Part shown: positions 15,669-23,799 of the stretch, piece by piece
Position numbering within the stretch: the stretch's first letter is position 1
Layout of the letters: every line of letters starts with the position of its first letter
NCBI GenBank assembly: GCA_016215105.1
Contig: JACRLJ010000003.1
Coordinates: 27,597 to 76,054 of the forward strand
Length of the DNA: 48,458 nt
Direction: 5' to 3'
DNA from: Candidatus Hydrogenedentota bacterium
Lineage (GTDB): Bacteria; Hydrogenedentota; Hydrogenedentia; Hydrogenedentales; SLHB01
Program-made: the position numbers and the translations under genes
The notes under the pieces: model-generated
What the model was told of the DNA's origin: nothing
The model's database searches: none
The model's input: only the letters and a program-made list of their open reading frames with translations

Positions 15669-17212
15669 ACGCGATATTTGGAAGGGCGAGCCTGCCAATT
15701 GTGCTCGGCATGTTGTGCTTGAGCGCCTACGCGGCTGACGATCCGGCGGTTACCCCTGGTCCCGCTGCGCAAGCCCCGGCGTCGAGCCCGAAACCCGTCG
15801 AGTCGGCGCCGGCGCCTGTCCAGACGGAAACTCCCATAGCCGCGGATGCGCCTGCCCCCGCGACAGCCGGCCCGACGGTTGAAGCAGTTGCACCGGGAGG
15901 GAGCGACGATCTGCGCCTCAATTTCAGCGATGCGCCATTGGACAAGGTACTCGACTACTTGAGCGAGGCGGCGGGCTTCATTGTGATCAAAGAAGCCAAG
16001 GTGGACTCGACTGTCAATGTGGTAAGCCACAAGTCGCTAAACAAACAAGAAGCGGTGGACTTGCTCAACACCGTACTGAGCGAAAAGGGATTTGCGGCGA
16101 TTCGCAACGGACGCACGCTGACAATCATGAAACGTGAAGACGCGAAGAAGAGAGACATTCCGGTGAAATCGAGCGGTGATCCGGAGACCATTCCCAAGAA
16201 TGCGGAAATGGTGACGCAGATCATTCCCGTCCGGCACGCGGACGCGGCGCAGCTTCTGGAGAACTTGACGCCGCTTCTGGCTTCCGATGCGGTGGCCAAC
16301 GCGAACAAGAGCAGCAACGCGATTGTACTGACCGACACACAGGTGAACGTACACCGCATGGCGGAAATCATCAAGGCCCTCGATACCTCGATATCGGCGA
16401 TTTCCGAGGTCAAGGTCTTCCAACTGACGTACTCGAAGGCATCCGACACGGCGAAGCTGGTCAACACGCTATTCCAAGCGCCTGCCGGACAGCCCAACGC
16501 CAATGCAGCGGTGGCGCAACTCTTTCAACGTATGCGCGGTGGCGGACCCGGCGCCGCGGCCGCGCAAGCGCAGCCAGACAGCGCGGCGCGTCAAGCGGCG
16601 ACGCGCGTCCAGGCCGTCGCGGATGATCGCACGAATTCCGTCATTGTAAGCGCGCCGAACGAACTCATGCCGCTCATCGACGATGTCATTCTTCAGATAG
16701 ACAGGGTGGGTGCGCCAGCGACGGAGATTCGAGTATTTCCCCTGAAATTCGCCAACTCGGATGAGATGGCGCAGGTGATTAACGACGCCTTCACTCAGAC
16801 TACGACGGCGGGCGCCGGCGCCGCGCAAAGCGGAGGACGGTTCTTTGAGCGATTCGGCGGCGGCTCACCGAGCCAGGACGTGCAGCGCGTTACGGATACT
16901 ACTGTCCGCGCGGTTTCGGATTACCGGACCAACTCGGTGATTGTGACCGCTGAGTCGGGATTGATGGACCAGATTGTGGTCATGGTCGAGCGCCTGGACA
17001 GCAATCCCGCGCGCGAGCAGAAAGTCTTCGTCTACAAAGTCGAAAATGCGGACGTGGCGGACGTGGCATCCTTGATGCAGGGAATGTTCTCGCAGCAAGG
17101 CACCACGACGCCTCGTCCAGCGCAGTCCAGCACGCGAGCGACCACTACACCGAGAAACACCACAAGTTCCAATTTAGGTTCGCGGCGCAGCGCGTCGACG
17201 TTGGGCAGGTAG
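15665..17212 (+). CDS. gspD: Secretin N-domain protein (N-terminal half of split GspD)
   Basis: The 515-residue product overlaps gspC by 4 bp. A signal peptide (1-23) and a Pro/Ala linker precede an N0 domain (about 80-150, LRLNFSDAPLDKVLDYL). N1 (about 180-243), N2 (247-345) and N3 (352-445) are KH-like secretin_N domains; N2 and N3 each contain DxRTNSVIV. A fourth N-domain begins (KVFVYKVENADVADVASLMQ, about 453-472) but stops halfway, running into a Ser/Thr-rich tail and TAG at 17210. There is no secretin barrel here; it is in the next gene. This half would form the periplasmic vestibule and recruit GspC and substrate. Confidence 0.9.
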   Translation: MNAIFGRASLPIVLGMLCLSAYAADDPAVTPGPAAQAPASSPKPVESAPAPVQTETPIAADAPAPATAGPTVEAVAPGGSDDLRLNFSDAPLDKVLDYLSEAAGFIVIKEAKVDSTVNVVSHKSLNKQEAVDLLNTVLSEKGFAAIRNGRTLTIMKREDAKKRDIPVKSSGDPETIPKNAEMVTQIIPVRHADAAQLLENLTPLLASDAVANANKSSNAIVLTDTQVNVHRMAEIIKALDTSISAISEVKVFQLTYSKASDTAKLVNTLFQAPAGQPNANAAVAQLFQRMRGGGPGAAAAQAQPDSAARQAATRVQAVADDRTNSVIVSAPNELMPLIDDVILQIDRVGAPATEIRVFPLKFANSDEMAQVINDAFTQTTTAGAGAAQSGGRFFERFGGGSPSQDVQRVTDTTVRAVSDYRTNSVIVTAESGLMDQIVVMVERLDSNPAREQKVFVYKVENADVADVASLMQGMFSQQGTTTPRPAQSSTRATTTPRNTTSSNLGSRRSASTLGR

Positions 17213-17278
17213 TTGGAGCTGGAACACCAACCGGCTGGCCAAAATCGGGTCGTGGCCGCTGATGAGAGGAAGAGTGAA

Positions 17279-18562
17279 ATGCGCGGTTATCGAGTTTGGG
17301 TGCTCTTGGGCTTGCTGCTTGGCAGCGCCATATGTTGGTGCGCGGAGGCGGCCCAGGCGCCGGCGCGCGCGGGACAAAGCGCCACTGGCCAGAGCCGCAA
17401 GGCGGGTCTGCGCGGAGACGCCATGTTTCAGTATGACGAGGAGACCGGCTCTCTCATAGTCGTGACCGACGAGGACACGAACAAGGAAATAGGCCGTGTC
17501 ATAAAGACGCTGGACAGGCCGGTGCCGCAAGTGTTGATCAAAGTCTTGTTTCTCGAGGTGACCCACACCAATGATCTTGACTTGGGCTTCGAGGGCACGT
17601 GGACAAAAAAGACGAAGCACAACTTCAGCACGCAGGTGGACACGCAGACGGTACAAGATCTATTCGGGATCGCAAACCAGACTACGGGCGGTTTCTATCG
17701 AATCCTTACGCAGGACTTGAACCTGACGCTGCGCGCGCTTTCGGAAGTTACCAAGTTCGAGGTGCTTTCGCGGCCGTCAATTCTGACCCGGAATAACAAG
17801 CAGGCGACGATCAACGTGGGCCAGAAGGTTCCAATCATCACGAACAGCACAATTTCGGCTTTGGGTCAAATCAATAACACCGTGACGTATGTCGATTTCG
17901 GCATTCTCCTCGATGTCACGCCGCACATTTCCGAAGACGGCCTGGTCGCCATGGATGTCGCGCCGCAGACCTCGGCGGTGACGGACCAAACCGTGCCCAT
18001 TGGAAACAACGTCGAAGCGCCTGTCTTTTCAACGCGTTCGGCTACCACGTCGGTAGTTGTTCCCGACGGCGCCACGGTCGTGATTGGCGGCTTGATGGAA
18101 GATAACAACACGAGCAACAACAAGAAACTCCCGCTGCTTGGGGACATCCCCCTGCTGGGCGCGGCGTTTCGCAACAAGAGCGATTCCAAGACGAAGACTG
18201 AGCTTCTGATCTTTCTTACACCCCACGTTGTATCTGGCGCGAGCGATCTCGCGGCAATGACGGTTACCGAAAACAGCAAGGCGACTCTGCCCGCAAAGGC
18301 GTTCAAGGAAGAGGAATTGAACCGTTTCGTGGACTTGCCCAAAGGGGCCCCCGCGTCTCCCACGGAAGGCCTCCAATTGGAGCATCCCGAGGCGCAAGAC
18401 GCCGCGCCGTCAGTGGATGCGCCGCAGGCTGCGCCGACGCAGGACGCAGCGCCCGCGGCGGACTCGATTCCGATGATATCCCCTGAGCCCCGCGCGCCTG
18501 CGCCTCAAGCCGGTGGACGTAAGTCTGGCAACAAAGGAGTGATGGGAAGATCAAGGCGCTAA
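17279..18562 (+). CDS. gspD: Secretin barrel protein (C-terminal half of split GspD)
   Basis: The 427-residue product has its own signal peptide (MRGYRVWVLLGLLLG to about residue 25) and a Shine-Dalgarno GAGAGGA before ATG 17279. Residues 47-80 (FQYDEETGSLIVVTDEDTNK onward) look like the missing second half of the last N-domain of the preceding gene. The secretin domain follows: VLIKVLFLEV, the gate region, VVVPDGATVVIGGL and LLGDIPLLGAAFRNKS, ending in LLIFLTPHVV. A Pro/Ala-rich tail (about 330-427) closes it. It should form the outer-membrane barrel. The gene lies in the same frame as its upstream partner, separated by one TAG and 66 nt. Confidence 0.92.
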   Translation: MRGYRVWVLLGLLLGSAICWCAEAAQAPARAGQSATGQSRKAGLRGDAMFQYDEETGSLIVVTDEDTNKEIGRVIKTLDRPVPQVLIKVLFLEVTHTNDLDLGFEGTWTKKTKHNFSTQVDTQTVQDLFGIANQTTGGFYRILTQDLNLTLRALSEVTKFEVLSRPSILTRNNKQATINVGQKVPIITNSTISALGQINNTVTYVDFGILLDVTPHISEDGLVAMDVAPQTSAVTDQTVPIGNNVEAPVFSTRSATTSVVVPDGATVVIGGLMEDNNTSNNKKLPLLGDIPLLGAAFRNKSDSKTKTELLIFLTPHVVSGASDLAAMTVTENSKATLPAKAFKEEELNRFVDLPKGAPASPTEGLQLEHPEAQDAAPSVDAPQAAPTQDAAPAADSIPMISPEPRAPAPQAGGRKSGNKGVMGRSRR

Positions 18563-18608
18563 ACCATTCTTCGGACGAACTTCAGCGAATCTGGGCAACG
18601 AGGCAACG

Positions 18609-20099
18609 ATGAGTTCGCGGCGAAACGGCATAGCATACTCGCTACTGATTCTGGCGGGAGTCCTTATCTGCTCGTGGCAGAGCGTGGAACATCTGCGCGC
18701 GCGTGAATCGGCGCGCTCGGCGCTCTTGAACCGTGCTCTCGATATCTCCAACACGCTCGGGGGAATCATTCGTTCGCAGGCAGTTTTTGGAATGGTGTTT
18801 CAGACGCGCCTCGAAGTCGCCTTGAGAGAACTGACGAAATCGGGGGGGCTCAAGTCGGTCGCGCTGCTCTATGCCTCGGGCGAAGTGGCGGCGTCCGCCG
18901 GTCAGCCCGTGCGGCCCGAAACAGAGGCCTCGGTGAAAGAGGGAGTCGAGTGGGGCCGTGACGAACTGACGGTCGTGAATCCGGTCGACCTGGGCACAAG
19001 CGCGGAGGACGGGGGGAAGCCGCAGACCTCCATCGTCATTCCCGAGGGCCAGACCATGGAGCAGTACCGGCCTCCGCGGCCGCGCGAAGATCGGCCCCGC
19101 GAGGACAAGGCGAAGGAAGACAAACCGAAGGTAGATACGCCCGGCGAGGACAAGCCAAGAGAGACCAGGCCGAGAGAACGCCGGCCGCCGCCGACGTTTG
19201 GCCGGCCATCCTGGATGGATGAGCGGCGCTATCAGGACTTGGTCAACAAGCAGGGCGTGCATTACTTTGTCGTGTCGCTTTCCACAGACGACTATTGGGC
19301 GGCGGTGCGGGCTGACCTTCGGACGCGGCTATTGATGGCTGGAGTGGCTCTCGTTGCGGTTGGCGGGTTGGCTCTTGCCTGGCGCAATTCGAATCGGTTC
19401 TCGAACCTGCAATTGGACTTGCTTCGCGCTGATGAGATGAACCGCCACCTTCAGGAGATGAATCTTGCCGCCGCGGGGTTGGCGCACGAAACACGTAACC
19501 CGCTCAATATCATTCGCGGGTTTGCCCAGATGATTTCCCGCCGGGACGACGCGCCGGGCGACATCCGGGAGACGTCGTGGCGCATCGCGGATGAAGTGGA
19601 CCGCGTTACGGAGCGCCTGAACGGATTCATCGCGTATTCCCGGCCCCCGGAGGCGAAACCGGCGCCGACGGACTTGAAGGCGGTGGTGACGGATGTGGCT
19701 CGGACCTTGGAAAGCGATCGCGAGGACAAAGATATTCAATTTGAACTCGACGGACCTGACTTGATTGTTCAGGCGGATGAATCATTGCTGCGGCAGGTCG
19801 TATTCAACTTGCTTCTGAACGCAATCCAAGCCTTGCAGCGAGGCGGAAAGGTCTCCGTGCTATTGGCGAAAGATCCCGGAGGCGCCGCCAGTCTGGAAGT
19901 CCGTGACAACGGACCGGGTGTGCCGGAATCCGTGCGCGAGGACATCTTTCGCCCCTATTTCACCGCGTCGGAGCAGGGCACGGGGCTTGGTCTGGCGGTG
20001 GTCCGACAGGCCGTGCTTGCGCACCGGTGGGATGTGTCCTATGCGCCGTCCGAGGACCGCGGCGCGGTGTTCCGCGTGAGCGGGCTTCAGGTCGTCTAG
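18609..20099 (+). CDS. Membrane sensor histidine kinase
   Basis: The 496-residue product has transmembrane helices near 8-25 and 239-258 bounding an extracytoplasmic sensor. That sensor contains a highly charged Pro/Arg/Glu/Asp/Lys repeat tract (about residues 155-195, PRED/KEDK/GEDK units). There is no HAMP domain. The dimerisation helix has the H-box LAHETRNPLN with H293. The HATPase_c domain shows the N-box LLLNAIQAL, DNGPGVP and GTGLGLAVV. It resembles AtoS/ZraS-type kinases that partner NtrC-family regulators. ATG 18609 follows GAGG, and the gene abuts its regulator (TAG then ATG). It may sense envelope or secretion status. Confidence 0.93.
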   Translation: MSSRRNGIAYSLLILAGVLICSWQSVEHLRARESARSALLNRALDISNTLGGIIRSQAVFGMVFQTRLEVALRELTKSGGLKSVALLYASGEVAASAGQPVRPETEASVKEGVEWGRDELTVVNPVDLGTSAEDGGKPQTSIVIPEGQTMEQYRPPRPREDRPREDKAKEDKPKVDTPGEDKPRETRPRERRPPPTFGRPSWMDERRYQDLVNKQGVHYFVVSLSTDDYWAAVRADLRTRLLMAGVALVAVGGLALAWRNSNRFSNLQLDLLRADEMNRHLQEMNLAAAGLAHETRNPLNIIRGFAQMISRRDDAPGDIRETSWRIADEVDRVTERLNGFIAYSRPPEAKPAPTDLKAVVTDVARTLESDREDKDIQFELDGPDLIVQADESLLRQVVFNLLLNAIQALQRGGKVSVLLAKDPGGAASLEVRDNGPGVPESVREDIFRPYFTASEQGTGLGLAVVRQAVLAHRWDVSYAPSEDRGAVFRVSGLQVV

Positions 20100-21494
20100 A
20101 TGAAGACTCCTGCGAAGAATACGGAACCCTCTCCAGAGACAGCGAATGGCTACCGCATCCTTGTCGTGGACGATGACGAAAGCCAGCGGAGTCTTCTTGT
20201 TTCATTCCTTTCTAGCCAGGGATTTTCGGTGACCGCCGCAAGTTCTGGAGAAGAAGCATTGACCGTGCTTGGAGGCGCCCTTTTCAATCTGCTCATTTCC
20301 GACGTGCGCATGCCCGGCCTTAGCGGCCTGGATACGCTGCGCCGCCTGCGTCAGGAGAACAATCCGATTCCGGTATTGCTTGTTACCGCGTACGCGGACG
20401 TGCGTGACGCTGTAGGGGCGATGCGCGACGGCGCCGCGAACTACCTCGAAAAGCCGATAGATCTCGATGAGCTACTCGAGTCGGTGTCTCATTCGCTGGG
20501 CGCATCGGACGTGATGAAGATCTCATCGCTGGCCGAGTTACCGATCCCGGACTCCGTTGTGGCTCAGAGCCCGCAAATGCGGCGCGTTCTTCAGGAAGCG
20601 GCGCTGGTGGCGCCTTCTGACAGCCGGGTGTTGATTACGGGTGAGAGCGGGGCTGGTAAAGAGGTCGTTGCGGACTTGATTCACGCCTGGAGCCGCCGCT
20701 CCGCCGCTCCGATGATCAAGGTAAACTGCGCCGCGATTCCGGAGACGCTTCTCGAGAGCGAACTGTTCGGTCACGAGAAAGGCTCCTTCACCGGAGCCGT
20801 AGCCCAACGGGTCGGGCGTTTCGAGGAGGCCGCCGGTGGAACGATCCTGCTCGATGAGGTGGCCGAGATGTCGTCGGGGTTACAGGCGAAGCTGCTTCGG
20901 GTTGCGCAGGACGGAACGTTTCAGCGTGTGGGGTCGAATCTTGAACGGGCTTCGGACGTGCGGGTCCTGGCCGCGACGAACCGCGATTTGGAGAAGGAGG
21001 TCTCGTCGGGCCGTTTCCGGGAAGACTTGTACTACCGGTTGAATGTCGTGGAGATCCACGTGCCGCCGCTGCGCGAACGGCCGGCGGACATTCTGGAAAT
21101 GGCCCACAGATTTGCGGAGTTCTTTCTCAAACGAAAAGTACGGCTTTCGCCTTCCGTGATCTCGTGCCTGGAACTCTACGAATGGCCGGGAAATGCGCGA
21201 GAACTCCGGAACGCCATGGAGCGGGCTACGCTCATGGCGCGAGGTGATCTCATGCTTCCCGAGCACTTTCCAAAGCGGGTTTCTGAGGCGGGGCGCAGCG
21301 CCGAGCGTGAAGTGGGCGAAGGCGCTGGCGGATCGCGCATCGACGACGTCGAGCGTGTTCTCATTTTGAAGACGTTGCGCGAGAACGCGTACAACCGCAC
21401 GGAGACCGCGAAAACTCTGGGCATCAGCCGGCGCGCATTGATCTACAAGCTTCGACGGTATCGTGAACAGGGGCACGCCACCGAAAACGGGTGA
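20100..21494 (+). CDS. NtrC-family sigma-54-dependent response regulator
   Basis: The 464-residue product has a receiver domain with phospho-acceptor D68 (LLISDVRMPG). The AAA+ sigma-54 interaction domain has Walker A GESGAGKE (K187) and the sigma-54 contact loop GSFTGA at 228-233, a Ser variant of GAFTGA, followed by the Walker B ILLDEVAEM. A Fis-type helix-turn-helix closes the protein (NRTETAKTLGISRRALIYKL). It is encoded directly after its kinase with no gap. The likely target is the secretion operon itself, given the -24/-12-like element at 5261. Other targets cannot be excluded. Confidence 0.95.
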   Translation: MKTPAKNTEPSPETANGYRILVVDDDESQRSLLVSFLSSQGFSVTAASSGEEALTVLGGALFNLLISDVRMPGLSGLDTLRRLRQENNPIPVLLVTAYADVRDAVGAMRDGAANYLEKPIDLDELLESVSHSLGASDVMKISSLAELPIPDSVVAQSPQMRRVLQEAALVAPSDSRVLITGESGAGKEVVADLIHAWSRRSAAPMIKVNCAAIPETLLESELFGHEKGSFTGAVAQRVGRFEEAAGGTILLDEVAEMSSGLQAKLLRVAQDGTFQRVGSNLERASDVRVLAATNRDLEKEVSSGRFREDLYYRLNVVEIHVPPLRERPADILEMAHRFAEFFLKRKVRLSPSVISCLELYEWPGNARELRNAMERATLMARGDLMLPEHFPKRVSEAGRSAEREVGEGAGGSRIDDVERVLILKTLRENAYNRTETAKTLGISRRALIYKLRRYREQGHATENG

Positions 21495-21600
21495 CGGAAG
21501 CCGCCGGGCGCAGCCGCAGAAAAAGGCCTCACCCTCGAACCAGTCCTCACGTTTTTTCCGCTCCATGCTCTTCTTGCGCCTGTTGTCGTCACGAACCACG

Positions 21601-21630
21601 TTGACAGTGGTACACTGATGCGGCTACGGT
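21601..21630 (+). promoter_or_regulatory. Candidate sigma-70 promoter upstream of the E1-E2 genes
   Basis: TTGACA (21601-21606) and TACGGT (21625-21630) are 18 bp apart in the 316-bp spacer 21495-21810, upstream of the 2-oxoacid dehydrogenase genes. The -35 box is perfect and the -10 box weak. The spacer shows no clear terminator for the preceding operon and no coding sequence. Confidence 0.35.
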
Positions 21631-21810
21631 CTTGGGGGTCAGATTCGGCCTTGACCGCGATCCACGCCGTTGCGGCCGGGCGGCCTTAGCTTCTTGGTTA
21701 GGTTAACGGCTTTACTGTAAATTGCGTGGCTGGCGCTGGTAGCAAGGTCACGCCACAGACCATGTCTGTGCGGTTCAGCCGCCTTAAGGTGAGTAAGGTT
21801 GGGCGCTTCA

Positions 21811-23793
21811 ATGGAGGAGTTGGTGGAGAATAGTACGTCACGCAGCCTGCCTGCGGTTGAGCTGCTTCGATTGATGCTGCTATCGCGCGAAGGAGATCGG
21901 CGCGAGGGATTGCTGCTGCGCCAGAACCGAGGGTGGTTTCAGGTTTCCGCCATGGGACACGAGGCGCTCGCCGCGCTGGCGTATCACCTCGAGCCCGGCG
22001 ACTATATGTACTTGTACTACCGGGACCGCGCACTGGCCCTCGCGCGGGGCATAACCAACGCTGAATTGGCTTCCGCCTACTTCGCGAAACGTGAATCGAG
22101 CTCGGGGGGGCGCATGATGCCGGGGCATTACAGTTCCCGGGGTCTCAACGTATTTAGTTGCGCCACTCCCACGGGGTCGCAATGCCTTCCGGCGGCAGGC
22201 ACGGCGTGGGGGTTCACACTAAGCGGCAGCCGCAATGTGGTCCTATGCACCATCGGCGACGCGGCGACGCGTCAGGGCGAGTACTACGAGGCGGTTGCAA
22301 TCGCTCTGCAAGAGAAGCTTCCTGTGGTCTTTGTTGTCGAGGACAACGGATACGGCATTAGCACGCCCACGGCAAAGTTCAATCCGTACTCGTTGGGCGC
22401 GCTCGGCGCGGATCACATGACCTTGGTCAACGGACGCGACGTGTGCGAGGTGTACGCTCGCGGGGGCGAAGCGATCGCCAAGGCGCGGGCGGGCGGGGGG
22501 CCCACGGTATTGTGGTGCGAGCTAGACCGGCTATCTTCGCACACCTCCAGCGACGATCATCGCGTGTACCGTCCGGCGGATGAGCTTGAAGAGGCCGCCC
22601 AACGCGATCCGCTTCCCACTCTGGCCGCGCAGTTGATAGCCGAAGGGAAGCTGACCGAAGATGCGTGGAACGAAATGCGCGAGTCCGTCCACCGCGAGGT
22701 AGATCAGGAGTACCGCGCCGCCGAATCGGAAGACGATCCAAAGCGTGACGAGGTTACGGGCCACGTGTACGGCTCTCCGGGGCCGGCAGAGGGGCCGCCG
22801 ATTCACGCATCCGAGTCTATGACAATGGTTGGCGCGATTAACGCCACATTGAGCGCTGCGCTTGCGCAGGACAACAAGGTCATACTCTTTGGAGAGGACA
22901 TTGAAGATCCGAAAGGCGGTGTTTTTGGATTGACCAGAGGGTTGTCTACCGAGTTCCCAGGGCGCGTGTTCAATTCCCCGCTGGCGGAGGCGACCATAGC
23001 CGGTGTCGCGGTAGGATTGTCCGTTGCGGGATACACTCCGGTATTCGAACTGCAGTTCATCGATTTTGTTCCCGCAGCGCTGAATCAACTGATTACGCAG
23101 GCGTCCTCGTTGCGCTGGCGCACACAAGGTGATTGGTCCTGCCCGATGGTGTTGATGGCCCCTTACGGCGCGTACCTTCCCGCCGAGGCGATCTGGCACA
23201 GCGAGAGCAAGGAATCTCTGTTCGCGCACATTCCCGGAATTTGTATCGCCGTTCCTAGCACGCCGGAGGACGCCGCCGGACTACTCTGGACGGCCATTCA
23301 CGGAAATGACCCGGTCCTTTTCCTCGTTCCGAAACACCTGTTTCGTCAACGCGCGCCAATTCCCGATACACTCTCCCCTGTGCCCTTGGGTGAGGCGGTC
23401 ATACGTCGTGAAGGGGAAGACGTGACCATTGTCGCGTGGGGCAATTGCGTGGAACTGGCGCTGCTCGCAGGTGAGGAGCTGGACAAGGAGGACGTTTCGA
23501 CCGAGGTGATCGACCTGCGTACGTTATCGCCGTGCGACTGGGACACCGTCGAGATGAGTCTGGCCAAGACGGGCCGATTGGTAGTCGTGCAAGAAGATAA
23601 CCGGACGGGCGGATTTGGCCAAACGATTATTTCCGAGGCCGTCGCCTGTTCGAAGCGCTGGGACCTCTTCCTCGCGCCGCCCCGTTTGGTTGCGCGCACG
23701 GATACGCCGGTTCCTTACCATCCCATTCTCGAGTACGCGGCGCTGCCGGACGTCTCCAAAGTGTGTGCCGCGATTCGGTCAATTCTGGAGTAA
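21811..23793 (+). CDS. Fused alpha-beta E1 component of a 2-oxoacid dehydrogenase
   Basis: About 660 residues combine the two subunits that are usually separate. The alpha half holds the thiamine-diphosphate motif starting GDAATRQGEYYEA and ending VVEDNGYG. The beta half starts near residue 335, with FGEDIEDPKGGVFG, FNSPLAEATIAGVAVGL and the C-terminal transketolase domain (TEVIDLRTLSPCDWDTVE). It decarboxylates a 2-oxoacid (branched-chain, pyruvate or similar) and transfers the acyl group to the lipoyl domain of the next gene's product. Substrate specificity cannot be read from sequence by eye. The start is ATG 21811; GTG 21823 after GGAGGAG is an alternative. Confidence 0.9.
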   Translation: MEELVENSTSRSLPAVELLRLMLLSREGDRREGLLLRQNRGWFQVSAMGHEALAALAYHLEPGDYMYLYYRDRALALARGITNAELASAYFAKRESSSGGRMMPGHYSSRGLNVFSCATPTGSQCLPAAGTAWGFTLSGSRNVVLCTIGDAATRQGEYYEAVAIALQEKLPVVFVVEDNGYGISTPTAKFNPYSLGALGADHMTLVNGRDVCEVYARGGEAIAKARAGGGPTVLWCELDRLSSHTSSDDHRVYRPADELEEAAQRDPLPTLAAQLIAEGKLTEDAWNEMRESVHREVDQEYRAAESEDDPKRDEVTGHVYGSPGPAEGPPIHASESMTMVGAINATLSAALAQDNKVILFGEDIEDPKGGVFGLTRGLSTEFPGRVFNSPLAEATIAGVAVGLSVAGYTPVFELQFIDFVPAALNQLITQASSLRWRTQGDWSCPMVLMAPYGAYLPAEAIWHSESKESLFAHIPGICIAVPSTPEDAAGLLWTAIHGNDPVLFLVPKHLFRQRAPIPDTLSPVPLGEAVIRREGEDVTIVAWGNCVELALLAGEELDKEDVSTEVIDLRTLSPCDWDTVEMSLAKTGRLVVVQEDNRTGGFGQTIISEAVACSKRWDLFLAPPRLVARTDTPVPYHPILEYAALPDVSKVCAAIRSILE

Positions 23794-23799
23794 GCAACG

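Noticed and set aside
17210-17281. TAG readthrough joining the two secretin halves in frame
   Set aside because: The halves are in phase, but the second has its own ribosome site and signal peptide; a readthrough product would place that hydrophobic segment in the middle of the chain. No recoding signal was seen.
17279-17380. Lipoprotein signal in the second secretin half
   Set aside because: The cysteines in the signal region lack a proper lipobox (Ile or Trp at -1); cleavage at the later AEA site by signal peptidase I fits better.
21640-21800. A structured RNA or tRNA in the spacer before the E1 gene
   Set aside because: No cloverleaf, no CCA end and no recognisable riboswitch core could be drawn; only a possible promoter was kept.
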